Shown piece by piece: positions 1 to 11,700 of a stretch of DNA of 64,000 nucleotides. A program made the translations under genes and the position numbers. The stretch covers positions 33,572,997-33,636,996 of the forward strand of contig JABBOT010000002.1 in assembly GCA_016165875.1 (NCBI GenBank), read 5' to 3'. The notes under the pieces were generated by a model. It was not told where the DNA came from and searched no databases. It saw only the letters and a list, made by a program, of their open reading frames with translations. The first letter of the stretch is position 1. Each line of letters starts with the position of its first letter. This DNA comes from Acanthopleura granulata. Taxonomy: Eukaryota; Mollusca; Polyplacophora; Chitonida; Chitonidae.

Positions 1-169
1 TCGAAAGCATTTTTCCACTTATTGCCAAAAAAAAATACTGAAACATCTCCCATTTTCTTGAAATAGAAGCTTCGTGTAAGACAACATGAATTCCTATCCT
101 GGGTTTAGTCAGTTGTACATTGAGAAGCCTCTTGTTAACATTAAACATTCCTGTGTTTCTTATGGGCTA

Positions 170-1045
170 TAACCTGAAGATCAATCAGAAGGGAATTTTC
201 TTTATAATGATCTCTCGTACTTGACCAATGGTATATGGTTCCTGGCAGTCTAGGTTTCAGATCCAGTTGATTCCTTTGCATTCTTGTCAAGCTTTTTCTC
301 TTCTTTCTGCTTTTCTGTATGGTGGTCTCGTATGATTTCTGACAGTCCAGGGTTCAAATCACGTTATTTTCAAGCAGCCATGCTGGCTTGAATGCCTGGA
401 TTGTTTTCGTTCGGATTATTGTTATTATTCTCGGCAATCTTGTGTTTCTAGAGAAAACAGCAAGTCGCACAGTTATGAAATTTCAGTATGTTTTTGCTAC
501 AGACCTGAAGTTTTGCACCTAAACTTTTGTTGATCTGGTGATTTGGCGGCTATATTGCTTTTTGATGAAAGTCTTTGAACATCTTCTCCAAAACGACTGA
601 TGTGATTGAGCTTGAATTTGAATCTGAAGATCAACGGGGCATTTTTTTTATTATGGTCTCTCGTATTTGACCAAGGGTATATGATTCCTGACAGTCTAGG
701 GTTCAAATCCAGTTGATTCCTTTGCATTTTTGTCATGTTTTTTCTCTCTTCTTTCTGTTTTTGTCTACAGTGGTCTATAGAACTAGACCTATTGTGTGTG
801 ATTTCTGACAGTCCAGGATTCAAATCAGGTTAATTTGTGGTTCAAGCCATGCAGGCTTGAATCCCTAGATGGTTTTCGTTGGCATTATTGTTATTATTCT
901 CAGCAATTTTGTGTTTCTAGAGAAAACAGCAAGTTGCACAGTTATGAAATTTCAGTATGTGTTTGCTACAGACCTGAAGTTTTGCACCTAAACTTTTGGA
1001 AGCTTTTGATCACGTCACTTGGCAGCCATATTGCATTTTGATGAA
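170..1045 (+). repeat. Direct duplication, about 450–470 bp period
   Basis: Two diverged copies lie one after the other. Landmarks recur at a near-constant shift: a CTCTCGTA block near 211 and 657, a GGTTCAAATC-like block near 350 and 700–830, and a block reading CAGCAAGTYGCACAGTTATG near 455 and 925. Each copy contains one or more GGTTCAAATCC-like segments that resemble the B box of tRNA genes, but no full tRNA fold is seen. I do not recognise the family by name. Similar sequence recurs near 25,100–25,760. Confidence 0.7.
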
Positions 1046-1609
1046 AATTTTTAAAATCTCCAGAACGGCTGATACGGTTGATCTTGAATTCAAACTGCAG
1101 TTGTACAAGGCCTAGATACATTCAGGGTGATAACGAGGACTTTCTGTGTTGAAAACTGTACATGATGGCTACTGGGTGAAATAATCGTGTGATGAGAAAA
1201 CTGTTTTTTTTTCAAAATATTTCCTAAACTGTTAAGAAGTAGTATATACCCAGAAAAGGTAGCCATTTTTACAAGTTTCAAAATTGAAAAACTTCTGCAG
1301 CTAAAATGGCAAGGCAGTACTGCTTGTAGCTTAGGTAGGTAGGTAAGAGGCCTGGGGGTCGTCTTTTGTGAGTAAAAATTTGGATATCCTCGATTATGTG
1401 ACTTAGCTGCCATTTTGGGTTTATAAGAAAGCATTTGAGAGACATTTTCTCCCAAACCCCAAATGCGACTGATCTGAAATTTTTCTTAAGTAACAACTGT
1501 TGCCTCAGGATTTTTTGGACAGAAGGAGTGCAATGTGTGAGGTGTAACCGGAAACGAAAGTGATGTCGTGAAAACAAAAATTTTGAATTTGAATCTTCTT
1601 AATGTGCTA

Positions 1610-2340
1610 CCCGACGTAGTTTTACATCCTGATCACGAATCTTGTCTTATTTCTTTCCAACAATGCATACTTTTGTCGCAAATTGTGATCAAAGTGCAAA
1701 ATAAGGGCAATTTACCCCATATTTGCAGGTGACGTGACAGAAAACTGTTAAAGCTGTAAAGCTCAAGATGGCTCAGTGGAAAGTCATGAACTGTATGTGG
1801 GCTGAAAATTTTTGAGTTTACTTACAAAATATAGGATCTACAGGGCTTCAAATTTTGACAAAAGGCCAATTTACTATATTTGACACATATGCTTCTATAT
1901 GCTATATAATGCATATACAATGCATTTGTGTTTAGAATAAAAGTACAAATATTGAAAGCATGCTATTCAACATAGCTTGACGTCCTGATCATGAATCTCA
2001 TGATGCTCACTTTTCCCGCAAATTGCAGTGCAACTGGGAAAAAGCGCAATTCTCCCCCATATTTGCTCGTAACCTGAATGAAAACTGTTACAGGAGTAAA
2101 CCTGAAAAGAGCTGCACATCTGCTGTAGATCTGCCGATATAACGGAAGAAACGTTATCAACATGCATATGCAGGCCCTACTGACTTGAACCCCGGCATCA
2201 CTGTCCCGGACAGCTATATTTTCATTTTTGTCATGTTTTTTCTCCTTTTTTTATCCTTATATAATTAGTGTTGTTGTTGGTGCATGTAGTAGGTAAGAGG
2301 CTGATCGCTGGAATTGCTGTCCCTGAAAGCTATGTTGGTT
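1610..2340 (+). repeat. Second diverged direct duplication, about 350 bp period
   Basis: The block around 1614–1770 (a CATCCTGATCACGAATCT-like stretch, then a CCCCATATTTGC-like stretch, then GAAAACTGTTA) reappears around 1978–2110 in the same order. A further motif ending GACAGCTATATTTT near 2210 has relatives near 2325 and near 25,875. This ties the GID4 intron to the same dispersed repeat family that fills 24.9–26.1 kb. Confidence 0.6.
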
Positions 2341-2397
2341 ATTTGTTATTCTGATCCATACATGTATACATATACTTGTATATTTCTTTTGTTGCAG

Positions 2398-3520
2398 GGC
2401 AAGTTTGTGTCTTTCTACAAATTTGCAAAAACTTTCAATGCAGATAATTTTGATTATGAGGAACTTAAACATACAGATTATGTCTTCATGAGATGGAAGG
2501 TAAGCATTTTAAATATACCTCACTTGAAGTTTGTCATTTAGGGTATCATTTCATTAATTTTCTATCAAATACATTTACTACTATTGTGTAGTTGACGGCA
2601 TGTTTTAAGATGTCTGCTTGGTTGTGGCAATTATCATTGTGTATGCGTGTATATGTATGTTCATATATTGGTACATATTTTTCATGGTTTTATACATGAA
2701 CTGTACGAATAATTTTGTTTTTATTTATCTACAGGAACATTTCCTGGTACCCAATCACAGGATAAAGGACATAAATGGAGCATCTTTTGCTGGATTTTAC
2801 TATATTTGTTTTCAAAAGCAGAAGCAGTCAATAGAGGGATATTATTACCACAGAAGTTCAGAATGGTATGTTATCAGTTACATTTTATAAATTGGTTGGT
2901 GTTAAGATTGATGATTGTTTGTGAAGTGCAGTTCTAGCCACTTTTCCAACTATTTACTGGCTTTTCTGACAATTGAAATGTGGAAATAAATATTTTACTT
3001 TCAAGTTGTATGGCAGAAAGTTTGAATTAACATCAGTCAAATTAATAATCAGTATATCAAAGGTTTTGACTTAATTTCTGCATACATGAATAAAATGTTA
3101 TTTAATTTTCTTTTTTTTTTGAATGGTGTTTTATGCCCTACTCAAGAATAATTCACATATATGACGGCACCCAGCGTTATGGCGGGAAGAAACTGGGCAG
3201 AGCTCGGGGGGAAACCTATGACCATCTGCTGGTAGCTGGCAGACCTTCCCATGTATGGCCAGAGTGAAAGCCAGCATGAGCTGGACTTGAGCTCCCAGTG
3301 ACTGCATTGATAGCTTGGGAGTTGCAAAGAGAATCAGAACTTTAAACCACTTGCCTTTTTACATAACAAACGATGAAAAAAAAATCATAATGTATCAACT
3401 TTGTTGTTTGATTTGAGCTAAAACCCTGGTTTCTTTGTTGTGTTGTTGTTTTTCAGGTATCAGTCGCTTAGTCTAAAGCATGTCCCTGACCGTAGTATAT
3501 CTGTATTTGAGTTCAGATAA
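2398..3520 (+). CDS. GID4: GID4, last three coding exons (partial; 5' end outside the window)
   Basis: GID4 is the substrate receptor of the CTLH/GID E3 ubiquitin ligase; its beta-barrel binds proteins with an N-terminal proline or similar degron. Three exons join in phase: 2398–2499 (phase 0 to 0), 2735–2865 (ends phase 2) and 3457–3520 with a TAA stop, all with AG/GT borders. They encode 97 residues, the same as the matching C-terminal part of human GID4 as I remember it. Diagnostic stretches are [42 protein letters not shown] and a terminal FEFR. Two residues I recall as degron-binding in the human protein (E237, Y258) are kept: the Glu opening the second exon and a Tyr in GFYYICF. The N-terminal half lies upstream of the window. 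Confidence 0.93.
3119..3325 (+). repeat. Dispersed molluscan-type repeat in the last GID4 intron
   Basis: The segment runs from a TTTTATGCCCTACTCAAGAA-like start through a CAGCGTTATGGCGGGAAGAA stretch to a purine-rich tail with CAGACCTTCCC and GCCAGCATGAGCTGGACTTG. I recognise this as a very common dispersed repeat of gastropod and bivalve genomes. Weaker relatives appear near 8460–8640, 31,900–32,110, 34,560–34,760 and 42,310–42,560. Placement of the ends is approximate. Confidence 0.6.
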
Positions 3521-4330
3521 AAGTGCAGCGCGACTTGAGCATGGCTGAAGTGCTGAGATTCTGCCCGGGTGATCAGGAAGGGGTATCATGGAGGACTTTC
3601 ATAGCTGGATGAACGAGGCAATTATGGAGCTGTTTTCCTATGAAATAAACACTCAGCGTTCTCTCAGTGGAATGTAACACCTCTGAATGGTTGGATGTGA
3701 CAAGCTGTAACCAAGACCTGGATGTGTTATATGTGTTTTTGCAATGTACATGTATGACCATATAAACTGCTGGCTGTTATATCAGACCAATATCAGTACA
3801 TGTATACCTGATTAGCTACTCTGTAGTCTTCGTGTTAAAATGAGCCTATTGTAGCTTATGCTAATTATGCCTTCCTGCTGGTGAGGCCCTGTTGGGGTAG
3901 TGTCAGTGGTGGGGGCAGTGGCTGGAGCAAGAGTATGTGGTGCATGCCTCAGAGTATGTGAGAAAGTACACCCCCAGGGGCCCAGTTTCCTATGGATGTA
4001 GATACAATTGGCCATGAGGGGAAGAAAAACATTTGATGTATACTGCTAAGTGCTTGTATTGGAAATACATCGTTTTTTCTTGGAGAGCCCATAGATAGTT
4101 TCAGGACAAACAGGAATTCTCGGCCAGAAGAGATTCTGCTGCTCCTGCTTATCCCAAAGTGTGAAAACTTAGATTTTTGTTTGGTTCCGGAGTGTTTGAG
4201 AACAAAGTGTCTGTATAGGTAATTATCCATTGATAGGACATTACCTGTTCTCAGGATAATGTTAGTATGAGTTCAGTGATATTACATGCAGCATTGTCTG
4301 GTTGGTACAATAAATTGATGTACTTACTAT
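3521..4330 (+). other. Probable GID4 3' untranslated region
   Basis: No further coding sequence follows the stop. AATAAA hexamers occur at 3644–3649 and 4309–4314, either of which could direct 3' end formation, giving a short or a long 3' UTR. A small internal duplication of TTAATGTACA lies near 4439–4460. The end point is an inference from the hexamers only. Confidence 0.45.
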
Positions 4331-5520
4331 ACACATTTTAGTTAATAACCTCTTTAGGAATACCAATCTTGACCTGTGTTGTTTATCTCTAGTCTTCAGG
4401 ATGTCTAGTGGTTCTTTAAGGCCAGTGATAACCTTTACATTAATGTACATTAATGTACATTTACATGGTAACATTACAGATTGATTTATCATCTTAGGAG
4501 ACAACTATATGGGCAGTTTCGTTAGGCTTGTTACCATCCCTTGGTTTCAACTATCTTTTTTTATTTGCTTGGCAGATATTGCAAAAGCTTCCAGGATTGT
4601 GTTCGAAACTTTTCCCAGAAAGCATGCAAAGCAAATAGTTTCTAATAATAAGTACTTGCCTTTACTTAGCCTCTTGGGTTCCACATGAAGATGTAGATTA
4701 CTGCTAACATTGTGGTCATAGCCTCTTGTGTCCAACGGTGTATATATATATCATAAGTATGCTATGTATATAGATGCTTTGTTGTGGAGAAGTTATTTAA
4801 ATTGCTGCTGTTCTTTTTTTGATGGTGAGCGTGTAAAAGAGGTAATAACACCGTAACCTTTCATTGTGGTTTTGGATTGCCATCTTTCATGTTGTTAAGT
4901 TTAGTTTTACCTGACTTTTCATTATATTATCTGGTTTATTTATTTATGTTTTTTTTTTTTTTTTTTTTTTTCTCACATACCAGTGATGTCCAGGGTCTCT
5001 GGACAGATGCAATTCCAGGTGTATTTGTTCTTAATACCTGTTACTCTTCTGTTAATACACAAGCTCCTTTTTATAAAGCACATCTGTTTTATGTTTATTT
5101 TTGTGCGATTTAGTCTCCATTGACGTTTTGAGACTCCAGTGTAAGTCAATCTATATTCCAACAATTTGGAATACCAGTAAAAAGTGGTACATTAACGGTG
5201 GAGGGATTGATTGCAAAACGCACCTATGACATTCTTGAAAACGACTGATGTAGGTATGGTTGCCATGCTTGTTACATATAGGTGTTGCTGCATCCTCTTG
5301 TGACACACACTCGAGAAGTTAAATTCCAACCGTGCGACCCATGTGATGCCAATGTATTTACTTTATTAGTGCTCAGTGCCGAACTCAACATGGGAGTGTT
5401 CGCAGTTAAAAAGGTACCTAGAAACATCCTCACTGACCGGATACAGAATCCAGATTGATTCGCTGAAAACCGAGTTGGGATTTCCTGCATTAGGCATGGA
5501 GCTAACTATTGACCATTTTA
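4331..5520. other. Intergenic, no gene seen
   Basis: AT-rich sequence with a long T run (about 4949–4971) and short open frames without family resemblance. Nothing supports a gene here. Confidence 0.6.
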
Positions 5521-5524
5521 TTAT

Positions 5525-5655
5525 TGTGGAGTTTTGCCAGATGAATAGTGACAGAGCGCTTCTCTCATAAACAAGAGATTCTGGGTTCAGTCCCAAATCG
5601 AATCATACCTAAGACTTCAACATTGGTGATGGTGGCTCTGCCCTGCTTGGCGGCA
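5525..5655 (+). mobile_element. tRNA-derived SINE copy 1 (truncated)
   Basis: The 5' part resembles a tRNA: a degenerate A-box region (AGTGACAGAGCGCTTCTC), an anticodon-arm-like CTCTCATAAACAAGAG, and a B-box/T-arm block (TCTGGGTTCAGTCCCAAA). A body follows (CATACCTAAGACTTCAACATT, then CTGCCCTGCTTGGCGGCA) that lines up with the body of the next copy. The tail is missing. Confidence 0.6.
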
Positions 5656-5664
5656 ACACACCAC

Positions 5665-5960
5665 CTCGGTGGCTTGGCGGTCAGAGCTTCCGCCTTTGGG
5701 TCAGATCCTTGGTCGGGTCATACCAAAGGCTTTAAAAATGGTACTTGTTGCTGCCTCGCTTGGCGCTCAGCACTGAGAGATTAGAACAGGGAAACAGGAC
5801 TCGTAGGCTCGGTGTCAGGATAATGTAAGTAGATGGGGTGTCATGTCTGGTGTCTTCAGCATGGTGTTCCAGTGGCGGCAGCACGTTGGCATCATGGACT
5901 CGCACTGCTACAAGAAGACACGGAATATATACTCATTATAAGGACTCATCATCATATAAC
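5665..5960 (+). mobile_element. tRNA-derived SINE copy 2
   Basis: This copy starts with an A-box-like GGTGGCTTGGCGGTCAGAG, then a degenerate B-box segment, then a body reading CATACCAAAGGCTTTAAAAA and GCTGCCTCGCTTGGCGCTCA and a tail containing GGCTCGGTGTCAGGATAATG and GGGGTGTCATGTCTGGTGTC. I recognise the body as a SINE type widespread in molluscan genomes. It lies directly after copy 1, so the two form a tandem pair. Confidence 0.7.
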
Positions 5961-8900
5961 TGAAAAAATGTTGGGTAGGCCTACGACATAAAACCAAAGC
6001 AACAATACATACTTGGTGGTTGCACTATATACCTTGTTCTATAAGCAGGCAAAAGTACAATCAAAAGCAGATTTTGCTATTTTAGGGCGTTTTGCTGAGG
6101 GAATTCCCAACTTATAAAAATATGACTACTTGTACCAAAATCAATTGTGTTTATTTGATGTCAAGGAGGATAATTCTAATATATTGTGAAGTATCATGTT
6201 GGTTCACGCAATCATATTATTGTCTAGAGTTTAGGAGATCGATTCCCATCTGTGATTCCAATTTTTTATTAGTTATGGAGAAATTTATTACAGCAGACAA
6301 GAGAGTCTTATTTGTTTACATTTTGCAAAGCTCCATATTAGATATGTTTGCAACTGTAATAAATATAATACTTGGTATACACGTCCAAGGAAAGCTCAAT
6401 GCAATCAAATATATGAGTGGTTTCCACATTATCAGTCTGTTTCAATGTACCACAAGCCAGGTATAAGCATATCTAAAAGTTACATTGTAGGGGAAAGGCA
6501 CTTTCATGTGTTTATCTGTTCACCTTGATAAATGTTGCAATCATTTGTTCATGACATAATTCCTAAGAAAAAACTTCTTTTAAATCCAACTCCTTATAGA
6601 TCTGATTGGAAGAGGTATTAACAGACAAATTATTGTGTAAAAAAGACACAGTGAACCTTTATGTTGAGTAACAATTACCCATCTATGGCACGGCAAGGCC
6701 TGTTGTGTAACGACTGCATACCAGGGAAGCCCTTGCGTCCTTCTGTAGTAGATCTGTCGCTGTGAGTAGGTTGGCAATGGGCCTGAGAGACATGGGGATG
6801 ACTTCTCCTTTAGTTGCAAGTTTTCCTTTCGCAGTCTGAACATCACTTGTCTTCCACCACAACATGGTGTGCAAGTCTAGGCAATGCACGAACAAGTTTG
6901 CCTACTGGTAAAGTAACAAAGCTTGGTGGTTTGCTCCAGCCATTTTGTTTCCTTCCACCCATAAAAGCAGAAGTGCAAACGCTTTGAGTGTGGCGATATC
7001 AACATATATATATATATACATATCTATATATATAAACAACTAAATATGTGATAAAAGCACTTAAGTATCCAACTTATCACTCTGTTCTGGTAAAACGTGT
7101 TTTACATTTTCATCTTTGCATATATATTATCTGAAGATATCGCAATGACAACACTTCCCGGTGGGTCGCAGGAAATCATGAAATCCCCTAACTATGGATA
7201 GTGTGATCTGCCGTAATATACCATATACACAAAAAAAAAAATCCTTATCATGTTAAGGAAAACTTTAATGAATCTGGCCCGGTTATTTCACCAGCGGAAT
7301 ATTCTTTAACCTGTATGGATTTTGTACCTTTAAGGAATCTTTCCTTAACAATATTTTATAGGAATTTACACTAAGATGTTAAGGAAAATATAAATAGTGA
7401 CCGTTCATCAGAGTAAATCCTTAAAAAAGTTAAGGAATAGTTTTTCTGCATCACACAATTTTTAGGCTTCTTTCAGACAAGTTTTAAAGGCTAAATTAGA
7501 GGCACACCCATGTTCTGGGTGCTTCCTAAACATGAAATGGAGAAATCCACAAACAAGTCAGAATATGGTGTTAACTAATGCCAAAAACAGATGTTCAAGC
7601 TGACATAATTACTGTTTTCAAGGGAATTGCAACCTTCTCTTCTTGAGCACCATTTGTCACAATCGTTTCTGAGCATCATTTCCTGTTCTGGGTGATGATA
7701 CTGAACCACATCTTTTTTGACAAGAACTTCTCAATTGAGATTCACTGACAGTCAAAGTCACTTCAAGGATAAAAAAAATAACGTATCAAATGATCTCTGC
7801 ATTGAGTACGTAAAAAATAATCTGCCAATTTGGTAACTCACCAAAGACATTTTTGTTTATTCACATCAGTGGTATTTATCGCAGTCACATAGAAATCCTG
7901 TATGTTCCCAAATTGTAATAGCATCCTCATTTTGAGGACAATGAATTTACAGGTGACATACATGTGAATTGTGGATGATTTATGTAAACCTCAAGATCTA
8001 TTAAGCTACCATAAACTTTCTTTTCTCTATACTTCTTTCTTTACACAAGGTTTAACTTGTCTAACAAGGATTTCTTTAGCAGAGCAAGTTGAATAAACAG
8101 TATTGTTACACATATACAAACCTAGGAATTGTATGAGTTACAGTAGCGTAGTCAATCTGAAGTCTAATATGGAATAATCTATTGAAAAAAGGCTTTGTTT
8201 TCTTTTTGTCCTTGTCTCCATGACGCCTATGGAGGTAGCCATATCCCTATATTGCTTGTGCATTTGCCAGATACAAATATGAATCCATTTATTACCTGAG
8301 AAGAAAAAATATCACAGACTAGTAAATCAGATATTAAAGAGTGTGTGTAAAACTCATTTTAAGATAATTCACTTAAACTATGATTATCTTCTGTTGTATC
8401 TCAGCGATACATTGTCCTGCGCTGAATAAACCTCACATCTGAAATTTGGCTAAACGATTGAAATACTTCTCTTTTTTTTTGTTCCATTCCACATACTCAA
8501 GAACCTTTGATTAATATGGCAACAGACAGGTTTATAGGGGGCTAGAGCGTTTGGATGTAACCACTACCTGCTAGGTATCTGAAAAACCCCCTGACTTAAA
8601 GCCTCTTGCCACCCAGAATTGAACATGAAACCTCATTGGTTAAGGGCCTCACACTATTAATGTATATGTTAATGTTACTGTTTCAAAATAGTGAACACAT
8701 ATATATGATAAGAAATGTTTAGCATTGTATGATATACTTTTGCTTTGTACTACTGGTATATATACATTAAGTAGGTCAGATTTTAACAACATATTTTATT
8801 TTCACTATATCCTGAAAGCATCTTTATGTAAAACACCACACAGTAGGCCTACTACATGAACTCACATGTATCTTCATCTCAGTCATCTATGCATGATGAC

Positions 8901-10132
8901 GATGGATGCAGAAATGTAAAAAATGGTGGGCTTTTGGGTTTAGAGTGAACACCATCATTTCTGTCCTTGAATTCTGTAAATCACAAAAACGCCAAAAGGT
9001 AGCAACATCTACACCATCACTGGGACATGTAAGGTTATAAGTAGGAATGTAGTAGGAATTCTAGAAAGCATCAAATTGTTTACATATCCAACAACATTAA
9101 TATCTATATACAAACTTAACTGCCATTTTCTGCCGAATATTCCCTTGGATATGTTCAGAATTATTAAAGTAATAACCAATTAAATTTAGGAACTTAGAGC
9201 TTAGTAAAGCAATAAATGAATAGGCTGAATAACATTAGCCTGCATTTTTGATTCCATAAATTTATGTCATTGACCAAGACATGTGTATTTATACTGACTA
9301 AAAATAACTTGAGTGTGACACTCAATTCAAGGAAAGTTAAATCGTTGTGACTGTAAGAGTTTGAAACGTGGTTATGATTATTACCGCACCCAGTGTGAAC
9401 AGGTCCGTCCTGAATGAAGCACCTCCATAGCTTTCACCGTAGACCGGCTCCCCAGGATATGTATGTGTGGTTATCTCCTGGGATGTCTGTCTCCGTCCAG
9501 CTTCGGGAGACCGTGTGGTTTCTTTCTCTGCTGTGTGCAGTTATTTCAGAAACCAGTTACTGTGAAACACAAATGCAAAAATGTAACGCAGATCTGCCAT
9601 AACATTACAAGAGACCACATCCTGACACCTTGGAAGTTTCGTGAGTAAATATGTACACTGCTCATCGTTACCGACTGTGCAGTAATGTTAAAGTGAGCAA
9701 ATCATTGTCTGTTTTATCTCCACTTACCGCAACAAAGCCCCCGCCCGCTCTGTCGTCTGCTCGAATTCAAGCCCGGATGTTCGTGGCGTGTTTTCAGTGA
9801 ATTCTCGAGGAATAATTACGGAATATTCCGTAGGCCTAAATATGAAACAAATACAATTAGACTGTAAATTCCTTAAATTTAAAGGAGTAATTCGTAAATT
9901 TTGGTAGGATTTTCTATACTATGTTCATGAATATTCCACAGAAACTAACTTATGGGATAAATTCCATTAGTGTTAAGGAATTTTATTTTCAGTGGATCGT
10001 CAATACCGGTGTTCGCGAATGGTCGTCAAATGCATGACTGCTCACCGTCTATACGAGCATGCTAAGATATTATACAAGGAATCCAGATCGCATCTGTCTT
10101 GGGGAACCTTCCATGCCTATAATTTGCCCGTG
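5961..10132. other. Long AT-rich intergenic stretch
   Basis: No gene is supported. There is a TA microsatellite near 7000–7030 and a decayed dispersed-repeat copy near 8460–8640. Segments rich in TTAAGGAA / TTCCTTAA motifs occur at about 7235–7440 and 9880–9990, and the ends of these two (GTTAAGGAA followed by a short AT stretch and an AGTG…CGTC-like block) are weakly alike. Short open frames near 6580–6895 (minus) and 9414–9648 (plus) show no family I recognise. Confidence 0.55.
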
Positions 10133-10137
10133 AACTT

Positions 10138-10215
10138 TGTTATGTTTGGTCATTAGAGTAGAATTAGAAGACGAACACAAGATGTAGTAGATGCACGGTA
10201 AGCCTGTATTAGTCT
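10138..10215 (-). repeat. 3' LTR (left copy; clear similarity only in this part)
   Basis: About 75 bp match the right LTR closely, including a shared block AACACAAGATGTAGTAGATG and CACGGTARGCCTGTAT. Beyond about 10,215 similarity falls to a short GCGGACAG match, so this copy has been altered or diverged and its inner border is unclear. Confidence 0.7.
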
Positions 10216-10561
10216 GACATGCTGTTACAGAGAGAGCGGACAGTACAGTAGAGAAGGTACTTTAGCATTAAAGCAATGGAAATAAAAGAGTCCAGGAAAA
10301 GTTCATGAAGCGGTCAATGTTCATACAGTTCGCTGCATATGTATTATGTTTTATGCATATGTATTACCCGAGAATAGCAGGTTTCAAACAAATAGTCCGC
10401 TGTGTTACTGAACATGCACTTAACTGATAGTCAAGCCTGACTAGATAAATGTCTGAAGTAATTAGTGTCCAAATTCAACAGAAATAAAGAGCTGTTTGCT
10501 TCACAAGCCTCTTCTCTTCGGTTATTATGGAACAGTCCATTACATGGTTTACTTTCTAAAG

Positions 10562-11620
10562 TCAGTCAAATGTCTTGGAGTTCTGGACACACTTCTTGGA
10601 CATCATCTGGACAGACGATCTCGGATTGCCTTGACTGGGGTTTGAGTTACTTCCAACTTGGTCTGTGTTAACTTTACTCGCAGATACATTTTTTGACAGA
10701 GCTTCCGCGTCGGATTCAGATTTTCGCAAGTGTCGTCGATTTCTTCTAACAACAGTTCCGTCGTTACGTGTAACCTCGTATGATCGCACATTCATCTGTC
10801 TGTTAGCAATGGAGGTCTGCCACACTTTATCGCCAAGCTTTGTAGGCTGTATCCTGGCCTGATCTTTTGCCAAGGGAGTTAAATTTCTTGCAGAACGGTT
10901 CTTCTTTTCCTTGATGTTTTCAGGAACATTTGGTTGTAGAAGCTGTCGGGATGTAGGTAGCAGGGTTTTCGTTCTCCTGTTGAAGAGACGTTGAACTGGT
11001 GAGGGGTTTGTCGCTTCTGTTGGTGTATTACAATAGTCTAACAGTGCTAGACATGGATCCGTTTTGGCATAGTTAGCTTTCTTGATCAGTCCTTTCGCTG
11101 TTTTGACAGCAGACTGCACCTTTTCCATTGGACTGGGCGTAACCCGGAGAACTGGTGATATGTCGAAAATCATAGTTTAAAGCGAAGTCGGCAAAGTCTT
11201 TGGAGTTAAATGGAGGACCATTGTCAGTGATAATGGTGTCTGGTATTCAATGCCTAGCAAAATATCCTTCCAGTTAGGTGATGACCTGCTTTCCAGTTTT
11301 GTCGGTAATCTGGTCGACCTAGAAAATATCGCTGAAACAATCGATTGTAATCAGGTATTCCTTCTGGTTACATGTGATTAGGTCGGCAGCAAGACCATTG
11401 GCGGTCCGGTATGTTCTGTGATATAAGTGATCCCTTGGTCTGCTTTCTCTGGAACGTGCTACAAATTTCAAATTTGGAGATGGCATCAGATATTTCAGAG
11501 TTCATGTCAGGCCAATACACGCAGTCCCGTACCCTTTGTCTACAAGATTAATGCCAGTGTGGGAAAGATGTATCAGGTTGAGGGTTCCTTTCGGCATACT
11601 AATAGGAATGATTACTCGTG
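10562..11620 (-). pseudogene. Integrase remnant
   Basis: Pieces of a gypsy integrase are spread over several frames: an H2C2 zinc-domain remnant with LIHLSHTGI (about 11,600–11,550), a core piece with ITIDCFSDIF (about 11,350), a DTIITDNGPPFNSKDF piece (about 11,240) and a tail with SAVKTAKGLIKKA and a basic C terminus. A frameshift sits near 11,115 just after QSNGK. The Glu expected shortly after that point reads as Gln in the following frame. The enzyme is not functional as it stands. Confidence 0.8.
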
Positions 11621-11700
11621 ATCCTTCAAAAATGGTTCCGTCCTGGACTGACAGCTCATCTCTGATATCAAAGTATGCAGCTACACTGGGAGCTTCATGT

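Larger units (their letters stand above)
1..2397 (+). other. GID4 intron, upstream part (repeat-rich)
   Basis: No exon of the expected upstream GID4 sequence is visible on either strand, so the preceding intron is probably longer than 2.4 kb and the first coding exons lie outside the window. The stretch is AT-rich and made largely of two diverged direct duplications, listed separately. It ends in a T-rich tract and TTGCAG acceptor next to the exon at 2398. Related repeat sequence is found again at about 24.9–26.1 kb. Confidence 0.7.

Noticed and set aside
6580..6895. Two overlapping minus-strand frames that look faintly protein-like
   Set aside because: A possible transposon relic, but no motif could be identified in either frame.
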